A stretch of 64,000 nucleotides of DNA from Catellatospora citrea (GTDB lineage: Bacteria > Actinomycetota > Actinomycetes > Mycobacteriales > Micromonosporaceae), in NCBI RefSeq assembly GCF_003610235.1, contig NZ_RAPR01000001.1:6448001-6512000 (forward strand), in the 5' to 3' direction. Below the pieces are notes generated by a model. That model saw only the letters and a list, made by a program, of their open reading frames with translations, searched no databases and was not told where the DNA came from. Positions 7,066-15,646 of this stretch are shown here, in pieces. Position 1 is the first letter of the stretch, and the number at the start of each line of letters is the position of its first letter. The position numbers and the translations under genes are program-made.

Positions 7066-8043
7066 ATGCAGACCCAACGCTCCGCCGGTGTCGGCCTCGG
7101 TCTGGCCCTGCTGTCGGCCGCGACGTTCGGCACCTCCGGCACCTTCGCCCGGTCCCTGATCGAGGCGGGCTGGTCGGCCGAGGCCGCGGTGGCCGCGCGG
7201 GTGGGCGCCGCCGCCCTGATGCTGGCCGTGCCGACCGTCCTCGCCCTGCGCGGCAAGTGGCACGTGCTGCGCCGCAACCTCGGCTCGATCGGCGTCTTCG
7301 GGCTGCTCGCCGTCGTGGGCGCGCAGGTGGGTTTCTTCAACGCCGTCCGATACCTGCCCGTCGGCATCGCCCTGCTCCTGGAGTACCTGGGCATCATCCT
7401 CGTGGTGTTCTGGATGTGGGCCCGGCACGGCCAGCGGCCGCGCCGGCTGACCCTGGCCGGGTCGGCGGCGGCGATGCTGGGGCTGTTCTTCGTGTTCGAC
7501 GTGACCGGCGGCGGCAGCATCGACCCGGTGGGCGTGCTGTGGGGCCTGGGCGCGGCGGTGGGCCTGGCGGCGTACTTCGTGCTCAGCGCGCGGGTCGACG
7601 AGCGGCTGCCGTCGGTGGCCATGGCCAGCAGCGGCATGGCGATCGGCGCGGTGGTCCTGCTGGCGCTCGGCGCGTTCGGCGCGCTGCCGCTGCGGGCCAC
7701 CTTCGGCGACGTCACGTTCGCGGGGGAGCGGATGAGCTGGCTGGTGCCGATCGTCGGGCTGTCGCTGGTGGCCGCGGTGATCTCGTACGTCTCCGGCATC
7801 GGTGCGGCCCGGATCCTGGGCGCGCGGCTGTCGTCGTTCGTCGGGCTGACCGAGGTGCTGTTCGCGGTGCTGATCGCCTGGCTGTTCCTGGGCGAGCTGC
7901 CGGTGCCGGTGCAGCTGCTCGGCGGCGCACTGATCATCGGCGGCGTGGTGCTGGTGCGCGTCGACGAGCTGCGGTCCGCGCCGGCCGTGCCGGGCGACGT
8001 GGTGCCCGCCGCCGAGCCTGCGCTCGCGGGCCAGGGCCGCTAG
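7066..8043 (+). CDS. EamA/DMT family transporter
   Basis: A 325-residue membrane protein with ten predicted helices in two EamA repeats, the standard layout of drug/metabolite exporters. The first repeat opens with GLALLSAATFGTSGTFARSL, a typical first helix, and the second ends with FAVLIAWLFLGELPVPVQLL and GGALIIGGVVLV, the usual signature. Such proteins export amino acids, purines or drugs; the substrate cannot be told. The start ATG 7066 has GAGGTGAG just upstream; an in-frame start 39 bases earlier lacks this. The divergent neighbour is a CGNR-type regulator. A 46-bp palindromic repeat (8088-8133) follows the stop codon and likely ends transcription. Confidence 0.9.
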   Translation: MQTQRSAGVGLGLALLSAATFGTSGTFARSLIEAGWSAEAAVAARVGAAALMLAVPTVLALRGKWHVLRRNLGSIGVFGLLAVVGAQVGFFNAVRYLPVGIALLLEYLGIILVVFWMWARHGQRPRRLTLAGSAAAMLGLFFVFDVTGGGSIDPVGVLWGLGAAVGLAAYFVLSARVDERLPSVAMASSGMAIGAVVLLALGAFGALPLRATFGDVTFAGERMSWLVPIVGLSLVAAVISYVSGIGAARILGARLSSFVGLTEVLFAVLIAWLFLGELPVPVQLLGGALIIGGVVLVRVDELRSAPAVPGDVVPAAEPALAGQGR

Positions 8044-8087
8044 CGCGTCGCGGCAAGTCGGAGCCACACACCCGAACGGTTCGGATG

Positions 8088-8133
8088 GGAAGGGCACCTT
8101 CTACAACGCATAGCGTTGTGAAGGTGCCCTTCC
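8088..8133. repeat. Palindromic repeat family A, copy 1 (bidirectional terminator)
   Basis: Arms GGAAGGGCACCTTC (8088-8101) and GAAGGTGCCCTTCC (8120-8133) pair perfectly over 14 bp. The loop region is itself a stem (ACAACGC / GCGTTGT). The element sits between the convergent ends of the EamA and esterase genes, four bases from the esterase stop. Four more copies occur in the window. Confidence 0.9.
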
Positions 8134-8136
8134 TTC

Positions 8137-9111
8137 TCAGGGTTTGGGGTGGGCCAGGAAGAAGTCCCAGGTGAGGGCGGTGGCGTCGGGGCCGGCGGGA
8201 TCGCCGTAGAGCGAGCAGGGGCAGCCGCCGGGGTAGGCGTGGCCCGCGCCGTCGATCATGTACTGCTCGACCAGGGGTTGGCCGGACGTGGTGCGGTAGG
8301 TCAGGTGGGTGAAGGTGCGGCCGCCGGGGACCTGGCCGGTGGTCACGGTGTCGGCGACCGGGTCGGTGCCGGCGACGGTCGTCCACTGCTCGGCGATGCG
8401 GTATGCCGTGGACGGTGGCACGACCAGGTCGGCGGTGCCCTGGAAGATGATCGCGGGCACGGGGCGGGCCCGGCTGCCCATCTCCTGCAGCGCCTTGCGG
8501 CCGGACTCCCGCGCGGTCTGCAGTTGCAGCACGTCGCAGTCGTACTCGCAGCCGGCCATGACGGAGACGGACGCGAACAGGTCCGGATAGGTCACCGCCA
8601 TGATGTCGGCCATCACGCCGCCCGCGGAGACGCCGGTCGTGAAGATCCGCCTGGCGTCGACGGTGTACTGCGAGCGCATCCGGGTGGTGATGCCGGCGAT
8701 GATGGCGGGCTCGCCCCAGCCGCGGTGCTGGTTGGTCTCCAGGAACCAGTTCCAGCAGGTGGCGGGGTTGACCACGTTGCTCTGGTCGGGGAAGACGACG
8801 ATGAACCCGCGCGCTTCGGCCTCGGCGCTCCAGCCGGAGAGCAGGTCGAAGCCGACGTCGTTCTCGGTGCAGCCGTGCAGGGCGACCAGCAGGGGCATGG
8901 GTGTGCCGGGCCGGTACGACGACGGCACGTAGCCGTGGTAGTCGCGGGTGCCGTAGATGCTCGCGTAGACGCCGTGGAAGAACCCGCCCGCGGCGTGCGC
9001 CGGGGTGGGCACCGCGAGCTGCGCCAGGAGCAGGGCGAGCGCGGTCGCGACGGCGGTGGCGAGGCGGCGGAGCGGTGGAACGGCGGTGCGGTCCGGGGAC
9101 GGGACAGACAT
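8137..9111 (-). CDS. Secreted PHB-depolymerase/feruloyl-esterase-like alpha/beta hydrolase
   Basis: A 324-residue exported esterase. Residues 1-40 are a signal peptide ending APAHAA. The mature protein follows the esterase_phb plan of LpqC-like enzymes: LLVALHGC oxyanion segment, nucleophile Ser in GVSAGG, catalytic Asp in FQGTADLVVP, and catalytic His in DGAGHAYPGG. Several Cys (HGC, ATCWNW, GCEYDC, GCPC) probably make disulfides outside the cell. The family cleaves polyhydroxybutyrate oligomers or feruloyl and acetyl esters of plant polysaccharides. GAGAGGAG precedes the ATG. The divergent TetR gene is 123 bases away, and two operator-like palindromes lie between them, so TetR-controlled expression is likely. 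Confidence 0.87.
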   Translation of the reverse strand: MSVPSPDRTAVPPLRRLATAVATALALLLAQLAVPTPAHAAGGFFHGVYASIYGTRDYHGYVPSSYRPGTPMPLLVALHGCTENDVGFDLLSGWSAEAEARGFIVVFPDQSNVVNPATCWNWFLETNQHRGWGEPAIIAGITTRMRSQYTVDARRIFTTGVSAGGVMADIMAVTYPDLFASVSVMAGCEYDCDVLQLQTARESGRKALQEMGSRARPVPAIIFQGTADLVVPPSTAYRIAEQWTTVAGTDPVADTVTTGQVPGGRTFTHLTYRTTSGQPLVEQYMIDGAGHAYPGGCPCSLYGDPAGPDATALTWDFFLAHPKP

Positions 9112-9142
9112 GGCACGCTCTCCTCTCGGTTCCGGTTGCCAA

Positions 9143-9158
9143 CCAATCGATTGATTGG
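9143..9158. promoter_or_regulatory. TetR-type operator, site 1
   Basis: CCAATC and GATTGG flank a GATT spacer, a perfect 6-bp inverted repeat, about 30 bases upstream of the esterase start codon. A related site lies 48 bases downstream, next to the tetR start. The pair suggests that the divergent TetR protein represses both genes. Confidence 0.6.
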
Positions 9159-9205
9159 GTAGCAGGATTGCTAGCGACTATGCGCCCGGTCGGTTACGGT
9201 GTCAA

Positions 9206-9221
9206 CCAATCGTTCGATCGG
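9206..9221. promoter_or_regulatory. TetR-type operator, site 2
   Basis: CCAATCG and CGATCGG (9206-9212 and 9215-9221) form an inverted repeat with one mismatch and share CCAATCG with site 1. It ends 13 bases before the GTG of the tetR gene, consistent with autoregulation. Confidence 0.6.
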
Positions 9222-9234
9222 TAGAGGAGTGCAT

Positions 9235-9933
9235 GTGACGACGCCCCGGTGGGAGCCGCGGCGGCTGAGCGCCGTCGCCGTCGAGCTGCCCGAGGGCGTC
9301 ACCCCGCCCGGCACCCGCGGCCGCATCCTGCTGTCGGCGCTGCGGCTGTTCGCCGAGTACGGCTTCCACGGCACGTCCATCCGCGACCTGGCCGGGGCCG
9401 CCGGGATCAACTCGGCCACGCTGTACGCGCACTACCCGGCCAAGGAGCACGTGCTCGCCGAACTGGTCCTGCTCGGGCACACCGAACTGCACCGCCGCCT
9501 GCAGCAGGCGCTCGTGGAAGCCCCGCCCGGACCCGCCGCGCAACTCGCCGCGCTGGTGCGGGCGCAGGTGGGCGCGCACGCCGACTTCCCGCTGCTGGCG
9601 CTGGTCGCCAACGCGGAGCTGCACGCGCTGTCGCCGGAACGGGCCGCCCCCGCGCTGGCGCTGCGCGAGCAGTCCCGCGAGCTCGGTCTGCGCGTGCTGC
9701 GGCTCGGCGTCGCGCAGGGCGTGTTCCACGTCGCCGACCCGCTGCTGGCCGCGACGGCGATCGGTTCGATGGGCATGCAGGTCGCGCACTGGTTCGGCCC
9801 CGACCAGCCCTACACCCGGGACCAGGTCGCCGACACCTATGCCGGCTACGCCCTCCAGCTCGCCGGCGCGGCCGACGTCCCGGCGAAGAAGACCGCCCGT
9901 GCCCCGGGCGCCACCCCCGCGAAGAAAGGCTGA
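9235..9933 (+). CDS. TetR family transcriptional regulator
   Basis: A 232-residue regulator with the TetR helix-turn-helix at about residues 20-66: ILLSALRLFAEYGFHGTSIR, then AGINSATLYAHYPAKEHVL. The ligand domain is divergent, as usual, and the C-terminus is a Lys/Ala/Pro-rich tail (PAKKTARAPGATPAKKG). The start is taken as GTG 9235 because AGAGGAG lies at 9222-9228; a GTG two codons earlier is possible. The next gene, an alpha/beta hydrolase, begins three bases after the stop, so the two are cotranscribed. Two CCAATC-based palindromes in the divergent region are its probable operators. Confidence 0.9.
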   Translation: MTTPRWEPRRLSAVAVELPEGVTPPGTRGRILLSALRLFAEYGFHGTSIRDLAGAAGINSATLYAHYPAKEHVLAELVLLGHTELHRRLQQALVEAPPGPAAQLAALVRAQVGAHADFPLLALVANAELHALSPERAAPALALREQSRELGLRVLRLGVAQGVFHVADPLLAATAIGSMGMQVAHWFGPDQPYTRDQVADTYAGYALQLAGAADVPAKKTARAPGATPAKKG

Positions 9934-9936
9934 TCC

Positions 9937-10800
9937 ATGCGCTCGATCGAGATTCCGGTTCCCGGTGGTTCGCTGCACGCGCTGCGCTTCGGCGACGGCG
10001 CGAAGATCGCGCTCGCCGCGCACGGCATCACCGCCTCGGCGATGTCGTTTCGCACCGTGGCCCGGCATCTTCCGGCGGACTGGAGCCTGGTCGCGGTGGA
10101 CCTGCGCGGCCGCGGCGGCAGCGCCGGCCTGCCCGGGCCGTACGGCATGGACGCGCACGCCGCCGATCTCGCCGCGGTCGCCGAGCGGCTGGGCGCGCCG
10201 GTCGCGCTGACCGGCCAGTCGATGGGGGCGTACGCCGCGCTGCGTGCCGCTGTGCGGCGGCCCGAGCTGTTCGACCGCCTGGTGCTGGTCGACGGGGGAC
10301 TGCCGCTGCCGGTGCCGGCGGAGTTCGACCCGGACCAGCTGCTGGAGCTGACCATCGGCCCCGCCGTCGCCCGGCTGCGTGAGACCTACCCGTCGGTGGA
10401 CGCTTACGTCGCCTTCTTCCAGGCGCACCCGGCGCTGGCCGGGGACTGGAACGACGACATGGTCGAGTACGTGCGCTACGACGCCGCAGGTGAGCCCGGC
10501 GCGGTCCGCTCTCGCACCAGCTCCGAGGCCGTCTACGCGGACGGCCGGGACCTGCTGGTCAACGGCTCTGCGTTCGGTGCGGACCTGGTGCGGCTGCCGC
10601 TGCCCGCGACGCTGCTGCACGCCCCGCGCGGCATGTTCGGGCAGGAGCCCGGCATGCTGCCGCAGCCGGTGGTGGACCACTGGGCGGCGCAGGCACCGTC
10701 GCTGCGTCCGGAGCTGGTCGCCGACACCAACCACTACACGATCCTGATGACCGACCGCCCCGCGGCGCTCATCGCCCAGCGCCTCACCGGGGATTCCTGA
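9937..10800 (+). CDS. Alpha/beta hydrolase
   Basis: A 287-residue cytosolic alpha/beta hydrolase. The oxyanion loop AAHGITAS is at about residue 27, the nucleophile elbow GQSMGAY at about 94, an acid residue lies in LVLVDGGLPL or later, and the likely catalytic His is in DTNHYTILM near the C-terminus. The presence of a lid-like segment (residues 135-210) suggests an ester or lactone substrate, which is not identifiable. The gene starts three bases after the TetR stop codon and so probably belongs to the same operon under the control of the CCAATC operators. No terminator hairpin was seen immediately after it. Confidence 0.85.
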   Translation: MRSIEIPVPGGSLHALRFGDGAKIALAAHGITASAMSFRTVARHLPADWSLVAVDLRGRGGSAGLPGPYGMDAHAADLAAVAERLGAPVALTGQSMGAYAALRAAVRRPELFDRLVLVDGGLPLPVPAEFDPDQLLELTIGPAVARLRETYPSVDAYVAFFQAHPALAGDWNDDMVEYVRYDAAGEPGAVRSRTSSEAVYADGRDLLVNGSAFGADLVRLPLPATLLHAPRGMFGQEPGMLPQPVVDHWAAQAPSLRPELVADTNHYTILMTDRPAALIAQRLTGDS

Positions 10801-10933
10801 CGATCGACGACGGCGTCCGGGCCGAGGCGGCAGCGCGGCTCGCGTGCTCACTGATCGGGATCGCCTGTTTACCGATGGTCAACAGAGCTACAGTGGTAGG
10901 CCGCTGAGCTGGGGGTCCCGTCATGGGAGCTGT

Positions 10934-12328
10934 ATGGCGTGCCGAGTCCGCTGGGACCGGTCGTCCGAGCGGCCGAAGATGACCAAGCTGAGCCAGTCCG
11001 TGCACGGGCGGGTGGCGCTGTGGTCCTCGCTTCAGGCGGCGCTGCGGGCGCCCCTGGCCCGCGTCGGTCCGCGCCTGACCGTGGCGTTCCTGGCGGTCGC
11101 GCTGCTGCTGCCCCTGGTCGGCCTGGTCGCCATCCGCGAACAGCACGCGTCGAGCCTGCGGGCGGCCCAGATCGAGGCCCAGAACGTCGCCGAGCAGGTC
11201 GCGCACCTGGTCACCCAGCCCGCCGGGCCGGGGCAGCCCCTGCTCTACCAGCAGCCGGCGGGCCTGCAGCAGTACGTCAGCCGGGTCAACCGCGACGGCA
11301 ACCGTGATCTGGAGATAGTCGGCCTGAACCGGCGCGTGCTGGCCGACGCGATCCCGGCCAACCGGGGGCGGCTGTTCGCCGACGACCGAGGCGGCGAGGT
11401 CGCCGCCACCATGCGCGACGGGCGGCCGCGCGCGTTCCGTGAGCTCAACGTCGACTACCCGGGCGGGATCGAGCTGATGGCGGTGCCCATGCGCGCCGCC
11501 CAGAACAAGATCGTCGGGGCGGTGCTGCTGGAGTACACGCCGCTCTACCGCCAGCTGCTGGCCGGTGGCGGCGAGACCCGCCAGATCATCGTGGGTGCGA
11601 GCCTGGCCGGGATGGGCGCCGCGCTGGCGCTGGGCTACCTGCTGTCCCACGGCCTGGTCCGGGACCTGCGGCGGCTCACCCGGGCCGCGGACCTGCTGGC
11701 CGCCGGGGACGGCGGCGCACGCGCCGTGGTCGGTAGCCGTGGCGAGCTGGGGGACCTGGCAGCGGCCTTCAACAGCATGGCCGACCGCCTCGCCGCGCAG
11801 CGGGCCACGCTCACCGAGTTGGCGGTGCGCGACCCGCTCACCGGCCTGCACAACCGGCGCTCCTTCGAGGATCGGCTGAACGCCGCGCTGTCCCGGGCCG
11901 GGCGCGCCGAGTCCGCGGTGTCGCTGCTCATGCTGGACCTGGATCACTTCAAGGCGGTCAACGACCGGCACGGCCACCCGGCGGGCGACCAGGTGCTGCG
12001 TACGGTGGCGGCGCTGCTGGTGCGGGAGCTGCGGGGGGTGGACATGGCGGCGCGGCTCGGCGGCGAGGAGTTCGGGGTGCTGCTGCCGGGCCTCGGCCAC
12101 CGGGACGCGGTCGCGGTCGCCGAACGGCTGCGGGCGGCGATCGCCCGCTGCCCGGTGGTGCACGGGGGAGTCACCATCCAGGTGACCGCGAGTTTCGGCG
12201 TGGTCTGCCGGCCCGCGGACGGTCGAACCGCCGATGAGCTGCTGGCACGCGCCGACGACGCGCTCTATCGCGCCAAGCGTGCCGGGCGGGACCGGGTCAG
12301 CGGGCCGGCGCAGCCGGTGCAGCAGTGA
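10934..12328 (+). CDS. Membrane diguanylate cyclase (HAMP-GGDEF)
   Basis: A 464-residue sensor that makes cyclic di-GMP. Membrane span 1 is at about 47-68, an extracytoplasmic domain of 150 residues follows, span 2 is at 218-240, HAMP is at 238-292, and GGDEF is at 292-455. The active-site loop is GGEEF at 376-380, so catalysis is expected. The product-inhibition I-site is intact: RGVD at 367-370, five residues before the loop. DPLTGLHNRR and LDLDHFKAVND are standard GGDEF segments. The start is uncertain: ATG 10934 has GGGAGC just upstream, while ATG 10979 would give a shorter tail; the domain content is unchanged. No partner EAL gene is nearby. The outer domain's signal is unknown. Confidence 0.92.
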   Translation: MACRVRWDRSSERPKMTKLSQSVHGRVALWSSLQAALRAPLARVGPRLTVAFLAVALLLPLVGLVAIREQHASSLRAAQIEAQNVAEQVAHLVTQPAGPGQPLLYQQPAGLQQYVSRVNRDGNRDLEIVGLNRRVLADAIPANRGRLFADDRGGEVAATMRDGRPRAFRELNVDYPGGIELMAVPMRAAQNKIVGAVLLEYTPLYRQLLAGGGETRQIIVGASLAGMGAALALGYLLSHGLVRDLRRLTRAADLLAAGDGGARAVVGSRGELGDLAAAFNSMADRLAAQRATLTELAVRDPLTGLHNRRSFEDRLNAALSRAGRAESAVSLLMLDLDHFKAVNDRHGHPAGDQVLRTVAALLVRELRGVDMAARLGGEEFGVLLPGLGHRDAVAVAERLRAAIARCPVVHGGVTIQVTASFGVVCRPADGRTADELLARADDALYRAKRAGRDRVSGPAQPVQQ

Positions 12329-12396
12329 CCCTGCGGACTGTTTCCGTTGGGAAATCGTGATCACAGCGGGGACCCGGACGGCACTACGATGCGAGC

Positions 12397-15300
12397 GTGT
12401 TTCACGTTCCCCGCGCCCGAAAGCCGTACCCGCTGCTCGCCGCAGCCGTCGTTCTGCTGCTGCTCGGCGCGGGTGTGGCCTGGGGCGTCGGCGACGCACT
12501 CGGGCTGAGCCACACCCCGGCCGCCGTGCCGCGCGAGGATTCGGTCGCCGCCCCGCAGCGCGAGGCCGCGCCCGCACCGCCGATCACCACCATCACCGTG
12601 CCCGCGGACCTGCGCCTGACCAAGGCGGCCGCCGCGGTCGGCGACGCGCTCGCCGCCCGGGGCCTGCCGCGCCCGGTGATCACGACTACCGCCGCGCCGG
12701 TCACGACGCCTACGATGCCCGGCGCGACGACGCCCGGCGCTGCCGTGCCGACTGCCGCCACGTCCGCGACCCCGCCCGCCACGACGTCCACCAGTGCCAC
12801 CACGTTGCGCGCGGGTGTGCTGGCGACGCTCGCCGCCGCGCCGGACGCCTACCGGATCACCACGCGCGGCGCGGAACTGGCCGTGGAGGGCGCCGATGTC
12901 GCCGGGACCGCGGACGGGCTGTACCGGATCGCCGACCGGATCCGGTCGGGCGTCCCCGTCGTCCCCACCGGGGACGACGGCCGGGTCGTCACCCCGCGGC
13001 TGGGGCTGCGGCTGACCGACGCCGGATCGGTCGGTCGGGAGCCGGACGCGGCCGTGTTCGGCGCGGGCGACGACTACAACCTCAACACCGACGTGGTCGG
13101 CGAGGCCCTGCTGCCGCGGGCGCCGTGGGTCGACCCGGCCGCGGTGGCGCGTATCGACGCCCAGTTCCGGCAGTTCGTGGACCACTCGGCGGCGCAGGGC
13201 TACAACGGCGTGGTCGTGCCGGGCTTCCTGGAGTACGTCACGTTCGCCGAGGTCGGCGACGGCCGCGCCGTCTACCCGGCCGGGGACACCCACGTCGACC
13301 GGGCCAGGGCGATGGTCGCCGCGTTCGGGCCGGTCTTCCGGTATGCCGAGGACATGGGCATGAAGGTCTTCCTGCTCACCGACATGCTCGCGGTGTCGCC
13401 GCCGCTGGAGGCGTACCTGCGGCGCACCGTGGGCGGACTCGACGTCGCCGACCCCCGGCTGTGGGCCGTCTACCAGGCGGGCCTGGCCGAGCTGTTCGAG
13501 AGCCTGCCGTTCGTGGACGGGCTCATGGTGCGCATCGGCGAGGGCGGCGAGGTGTACGCGCAGAACGGCTGGGACTACTCGTCGCGGCTGGCGGTCACCA
13601 CCGACGCCGCGGTGCGCGCGATGCTGCGGGCGCTGCTCGACACCGCGGGCCGGGCAGACCGGGAGGTCATCTTCCGGACCTGGACCGTCGGCGTCGGCGC
13701 GGTCGGCGACCTGCACACCAATCCCGAGTCCTACCGGCAGGTGCTGGGCGGGTTCGACGACCCGCACCTGATCGTGTCCACCAAGTACACCCTCGGCGAC
13801 TTCTACAGCCACCTGCCGCTCAACGAGACGCTGCTGGCCGGCGAGCACCGCAGGATCGTGGAGTTCCAGGCGCGGCGCGAGTTCGAGGGCTTCGGGTCGC
13901 TGCCCAACGACCTCGGCGTGCTGCACCGGCAGGCGCTGCGCGAGTTCCTGGCCGCGAACCCGAAGGTCGAGGGCGTCTGGAACTGGACCCAGGACGGCGG
14001 ACCGCTGCGCGCCGGGCCGATGTCGCTCTACCTGCGCGAGGGCTTCTGGCAGCTGTACGACCTCAACACGTACGCCGTCGCGCGGCTGGCCTGGGACCCG
14101 GACGCGGACCCGGCGCAGCTCACCGCTGACTGGGCGTACCGCACGTTCTCCGGCGACCCGGCCACGGTCGCGGCGATCGGGCAGGCGATGGCGCTGTCGC
14201 GGGAGGCGCTGACCAAGGGGCTGTACCTCGGTCCGTACGCGGACCGGACCGTCAAGGCGCTGGGCCTGGAGCCGCCGCCGATGATGTGGATCTTCGAGTG
14301 GGACATCGCCACCGGGGACTCGGCGGCGCTGGACAGCATCTACGCCGTCACCGGCGGCCGCGTCGACCAGGCGATCGCCGAGGGCGAGCAGGCCGTCGCG
14401 CTGGCCCGGCGCATGCGCGACCTGGTCGCCGCCACCGACCCGGCGACCTGGCGCGATCCGCGGCTGCGCGAGCACTTCACCGGCACGCTGGACTACCAGG
14501 TGAACCTGTTCGAGACGCTGGGCGCGTACCGGACCATGGTGCTGCGCTACGCGCAGTGGCTGGACACCGGGGCGCAGGCCGCGTACGACGGCTGGCGGCA
14601 GGCCGAGGCCGGGTACCGCGGCGCGCGCGGCGTGCACGCGCACCGGTACGGCGGGGACCTGGACCTGCCCGCGTACAACTTCACCGCCGCGGACCTCGGC
14701 GCGGTGCGGGCCGACCGCGACCCGGCGATGGCCTGGGCCGCCCGCGCCCTGCTGGCGCTGATCCTGCTCGTGTTCCTGCTCGGCCTGCGGGGGCGTGGCC
14801 GTGGCGGCCGGGCCGCGCGGGCCCTGCTGCTCGGCGCGGTGCGTCCGTGGCGGGTCGCCCGGCTGGAGTCGCCGCCGTCGCGGCTGGACCGGGTGCTGGT
14901 CTGGCTGGTGCCCGCGGTCGTGCTGGTGGCGAGCCGGGCCGTGTACACGTGGTTCGCCGCCCCGGCGCACCTGCTGGTGACGCTGGGCGGCTGGCTGCTG
15001 TTCGCGGCCGTGGCCCGCCTGATCGTCGGCCGCCGCGACCCGTTCCACCTGTGGGCCGTGCTCGGCGGCGTCGCCCTGCTGCGCAGCGTGCTCCTGCTGG
15101 CGGCGCTGGCCGGGCGCGGGCCGGGCAAGTATTGGTTCGCCTTCTGGACCTCGCCGACCCTGCGCTCGGTCTACGTCACGGTGGCGTTCGCCGCGTTCTG
15201 CTGGCTGTTCGTGGCCACCGCCGTCGTCCTGCGCGACCGGTACGGCCTGCTGCGCCGCCGCGCCGTCGGCCTCACCCTGGTCGCGGGCGGTGTCCCGCTG

Positions 15301-15522
15301 GGCGTGATCGGCGGCCTGATCGCGGCCGTCGGCCTGGAACGGGCTCTCACGGTCTGGAACGACCAGATGGCGCTGCTGCCGTGGGGCCTGTCCCGCATCC
15401 TCGGCATCACCGTCTACCTGGGCATCCCCGCCGACCTGCCCGCCTACGCCGCCTACGCGGGCCTCGCCCTCACCGCCTGCGGCCTGCTGCTCTCCATCGG
15501 CCGCACCCGCCGCCCCGCGTGA
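12397..15522 (+). CDS. Glycoside hydrolase-like (GH67-like) protein with C-terminal multi-span membrane domain
   Basis: A 1,041-residue membrane protein. Residues 12-36 are a hydrophobic N-terminal anchor, followed by a segment (residues 60-175) interrupted by a Thr/Ala/Pro-rich stretch. Residues 200-760 form a glycosidase-like barrel; RIVEFQARREFEGFG, EGVWNWTQDGG and MMWIFEWDIATGDS resemble bacterial alpha-glucuronidases of family GH67, including acidic residues at plausible active sites, but the match is from memory and partial. From about residue 780 to the end there are about seven hydrophobic helices. This fusion is not the usual soluble enzyme and suggests surface attachment or a membrane-linked glycan role. 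The start is GTG 12397, with TACGAT (12385-12390) six bases upstream, so the transcript is probably leaderless. A family A hairpin follows. Confidence 0.6.
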   Translation: MFHVPRARKPYPLLAAAVVLLLLGAGVAWGVGDALGLSHTPAAVPREDSVAAPQREAAPAPPITTITVPADLRLTKAAAAVGDALAARGLPRPVITTTAAPVTTPTMPGATTPGAAVPTAATSATPPATTSTSATTLRAGVLATLAAAPDAYRITTRGAELAVEGADVAGTADGLYRIADRIRSGVPVVPTGDDGRVVTPRLGLRLTDAGSVGREPDAAVFGAGDDYNLNTDVVGEALLPRAPWVDPAAVARIDAQFRQFVDHSAAQGYNGVVVPGFLEYVTFAEVGDGRAVYPAGDTHVDRARAMVAAFGPVFRYAEDMGMKVFLLTDMLAVSPPLEAYLRRTVGGLDVADPRLWAVYQAGLAELFESLPFVDGLMVRIGEGGEVYAQNGWDYSSRLAVTTDAAVRAMLRALLDTAGRADREVIFRTWTVGVGAVGDLHTNPESYRQVLGGFDDPHLIVSTKYTLGDFYSHLPLNETLLAGEHRRIVEFQARREFEGFGSLPNDLGVLHRQALREFLAANPKVEGVWNWTQDGGPLRAGPMSLYLREGFWQLYDLNTYAVARLAWDPDADPAQLTADWAYRTFSGDPATVAAIGQAMALSREALTKGLYLGPYADRTVKALGLEPPPMMWIFEWDIATGDSAALDSIYAVTGGRVDQAIAEGEQAVALARRMRDLVAATDPATWRDPRLREHFTGTLDYQVNLFETLGAYRTMVLRYAQWLDTGAQAAYDGWRQAEAGYRGARGVHAHRYGGDLDLPAYNFTAADLGAVRADRDPAMAWAARALLALILLVFLLGLRGRGRGGRAARALLLGAVRPWRVARLESPPSRLDRVLVWLVPAVVLVASRAVYTWFAAPAHLLVTLGGWLLFAAVARLIVGRRDPFHLWAVLGGVALLRSVLLLAALAGRGPGKYWFAFWTSPTLRSVYVTVAFAAFCWLFVATAVVLRDRYGLLRRRAVGLTLVAGGVPLGVIGGLIAAVGLERALTVWNDQMALLPWGLSRILGITVYLGIPADLPAYAAYAGLALTACGLLLSIGRTRRPA

Positions 15523-15524
15523 AA

Positions 15525-15570
15525 GGAAGGGCACCTTCCCATCGCTATGCGATGTAGAGGGTGCCCTTCT
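15525..15570. repeat. Palindromic repeat family A, copy 2 (bidirectional terminator)
   Basis: GGAAGGGCACC (15525-15535) pairs with GGTGCCCTTC (15560-15569), and an inner stem CATCGC/GCGATG occupies the loop. The right arm is slightly degenerate compared with other copies. It lies directly after the stop of the glycosidase-like gene and 77 bases before the stop of a convergent acetyltransferase gene. Confidence 0.85.
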
Positions 15571-15646
15571 TAACGCCTGACGGGAGAAGTGGCAGGTCGC
15601 TGTTGCCGCGAGGCAGCCCGGCGCACGCGCGGGCTTGTCCGGCCGG

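Noticed and set aside
12361..15534. Open frame of over 1,000 codons on the minus strand opposite the glycosidase-like gene
   Set aside because: GC-rich DNA leaves long stop-free shadow frames. The translation is low-complexity (Arg, Gln, Gly, His, Asp) with no domain pattern, while the plus frame has a signal anchor, motifs and membrane helices.
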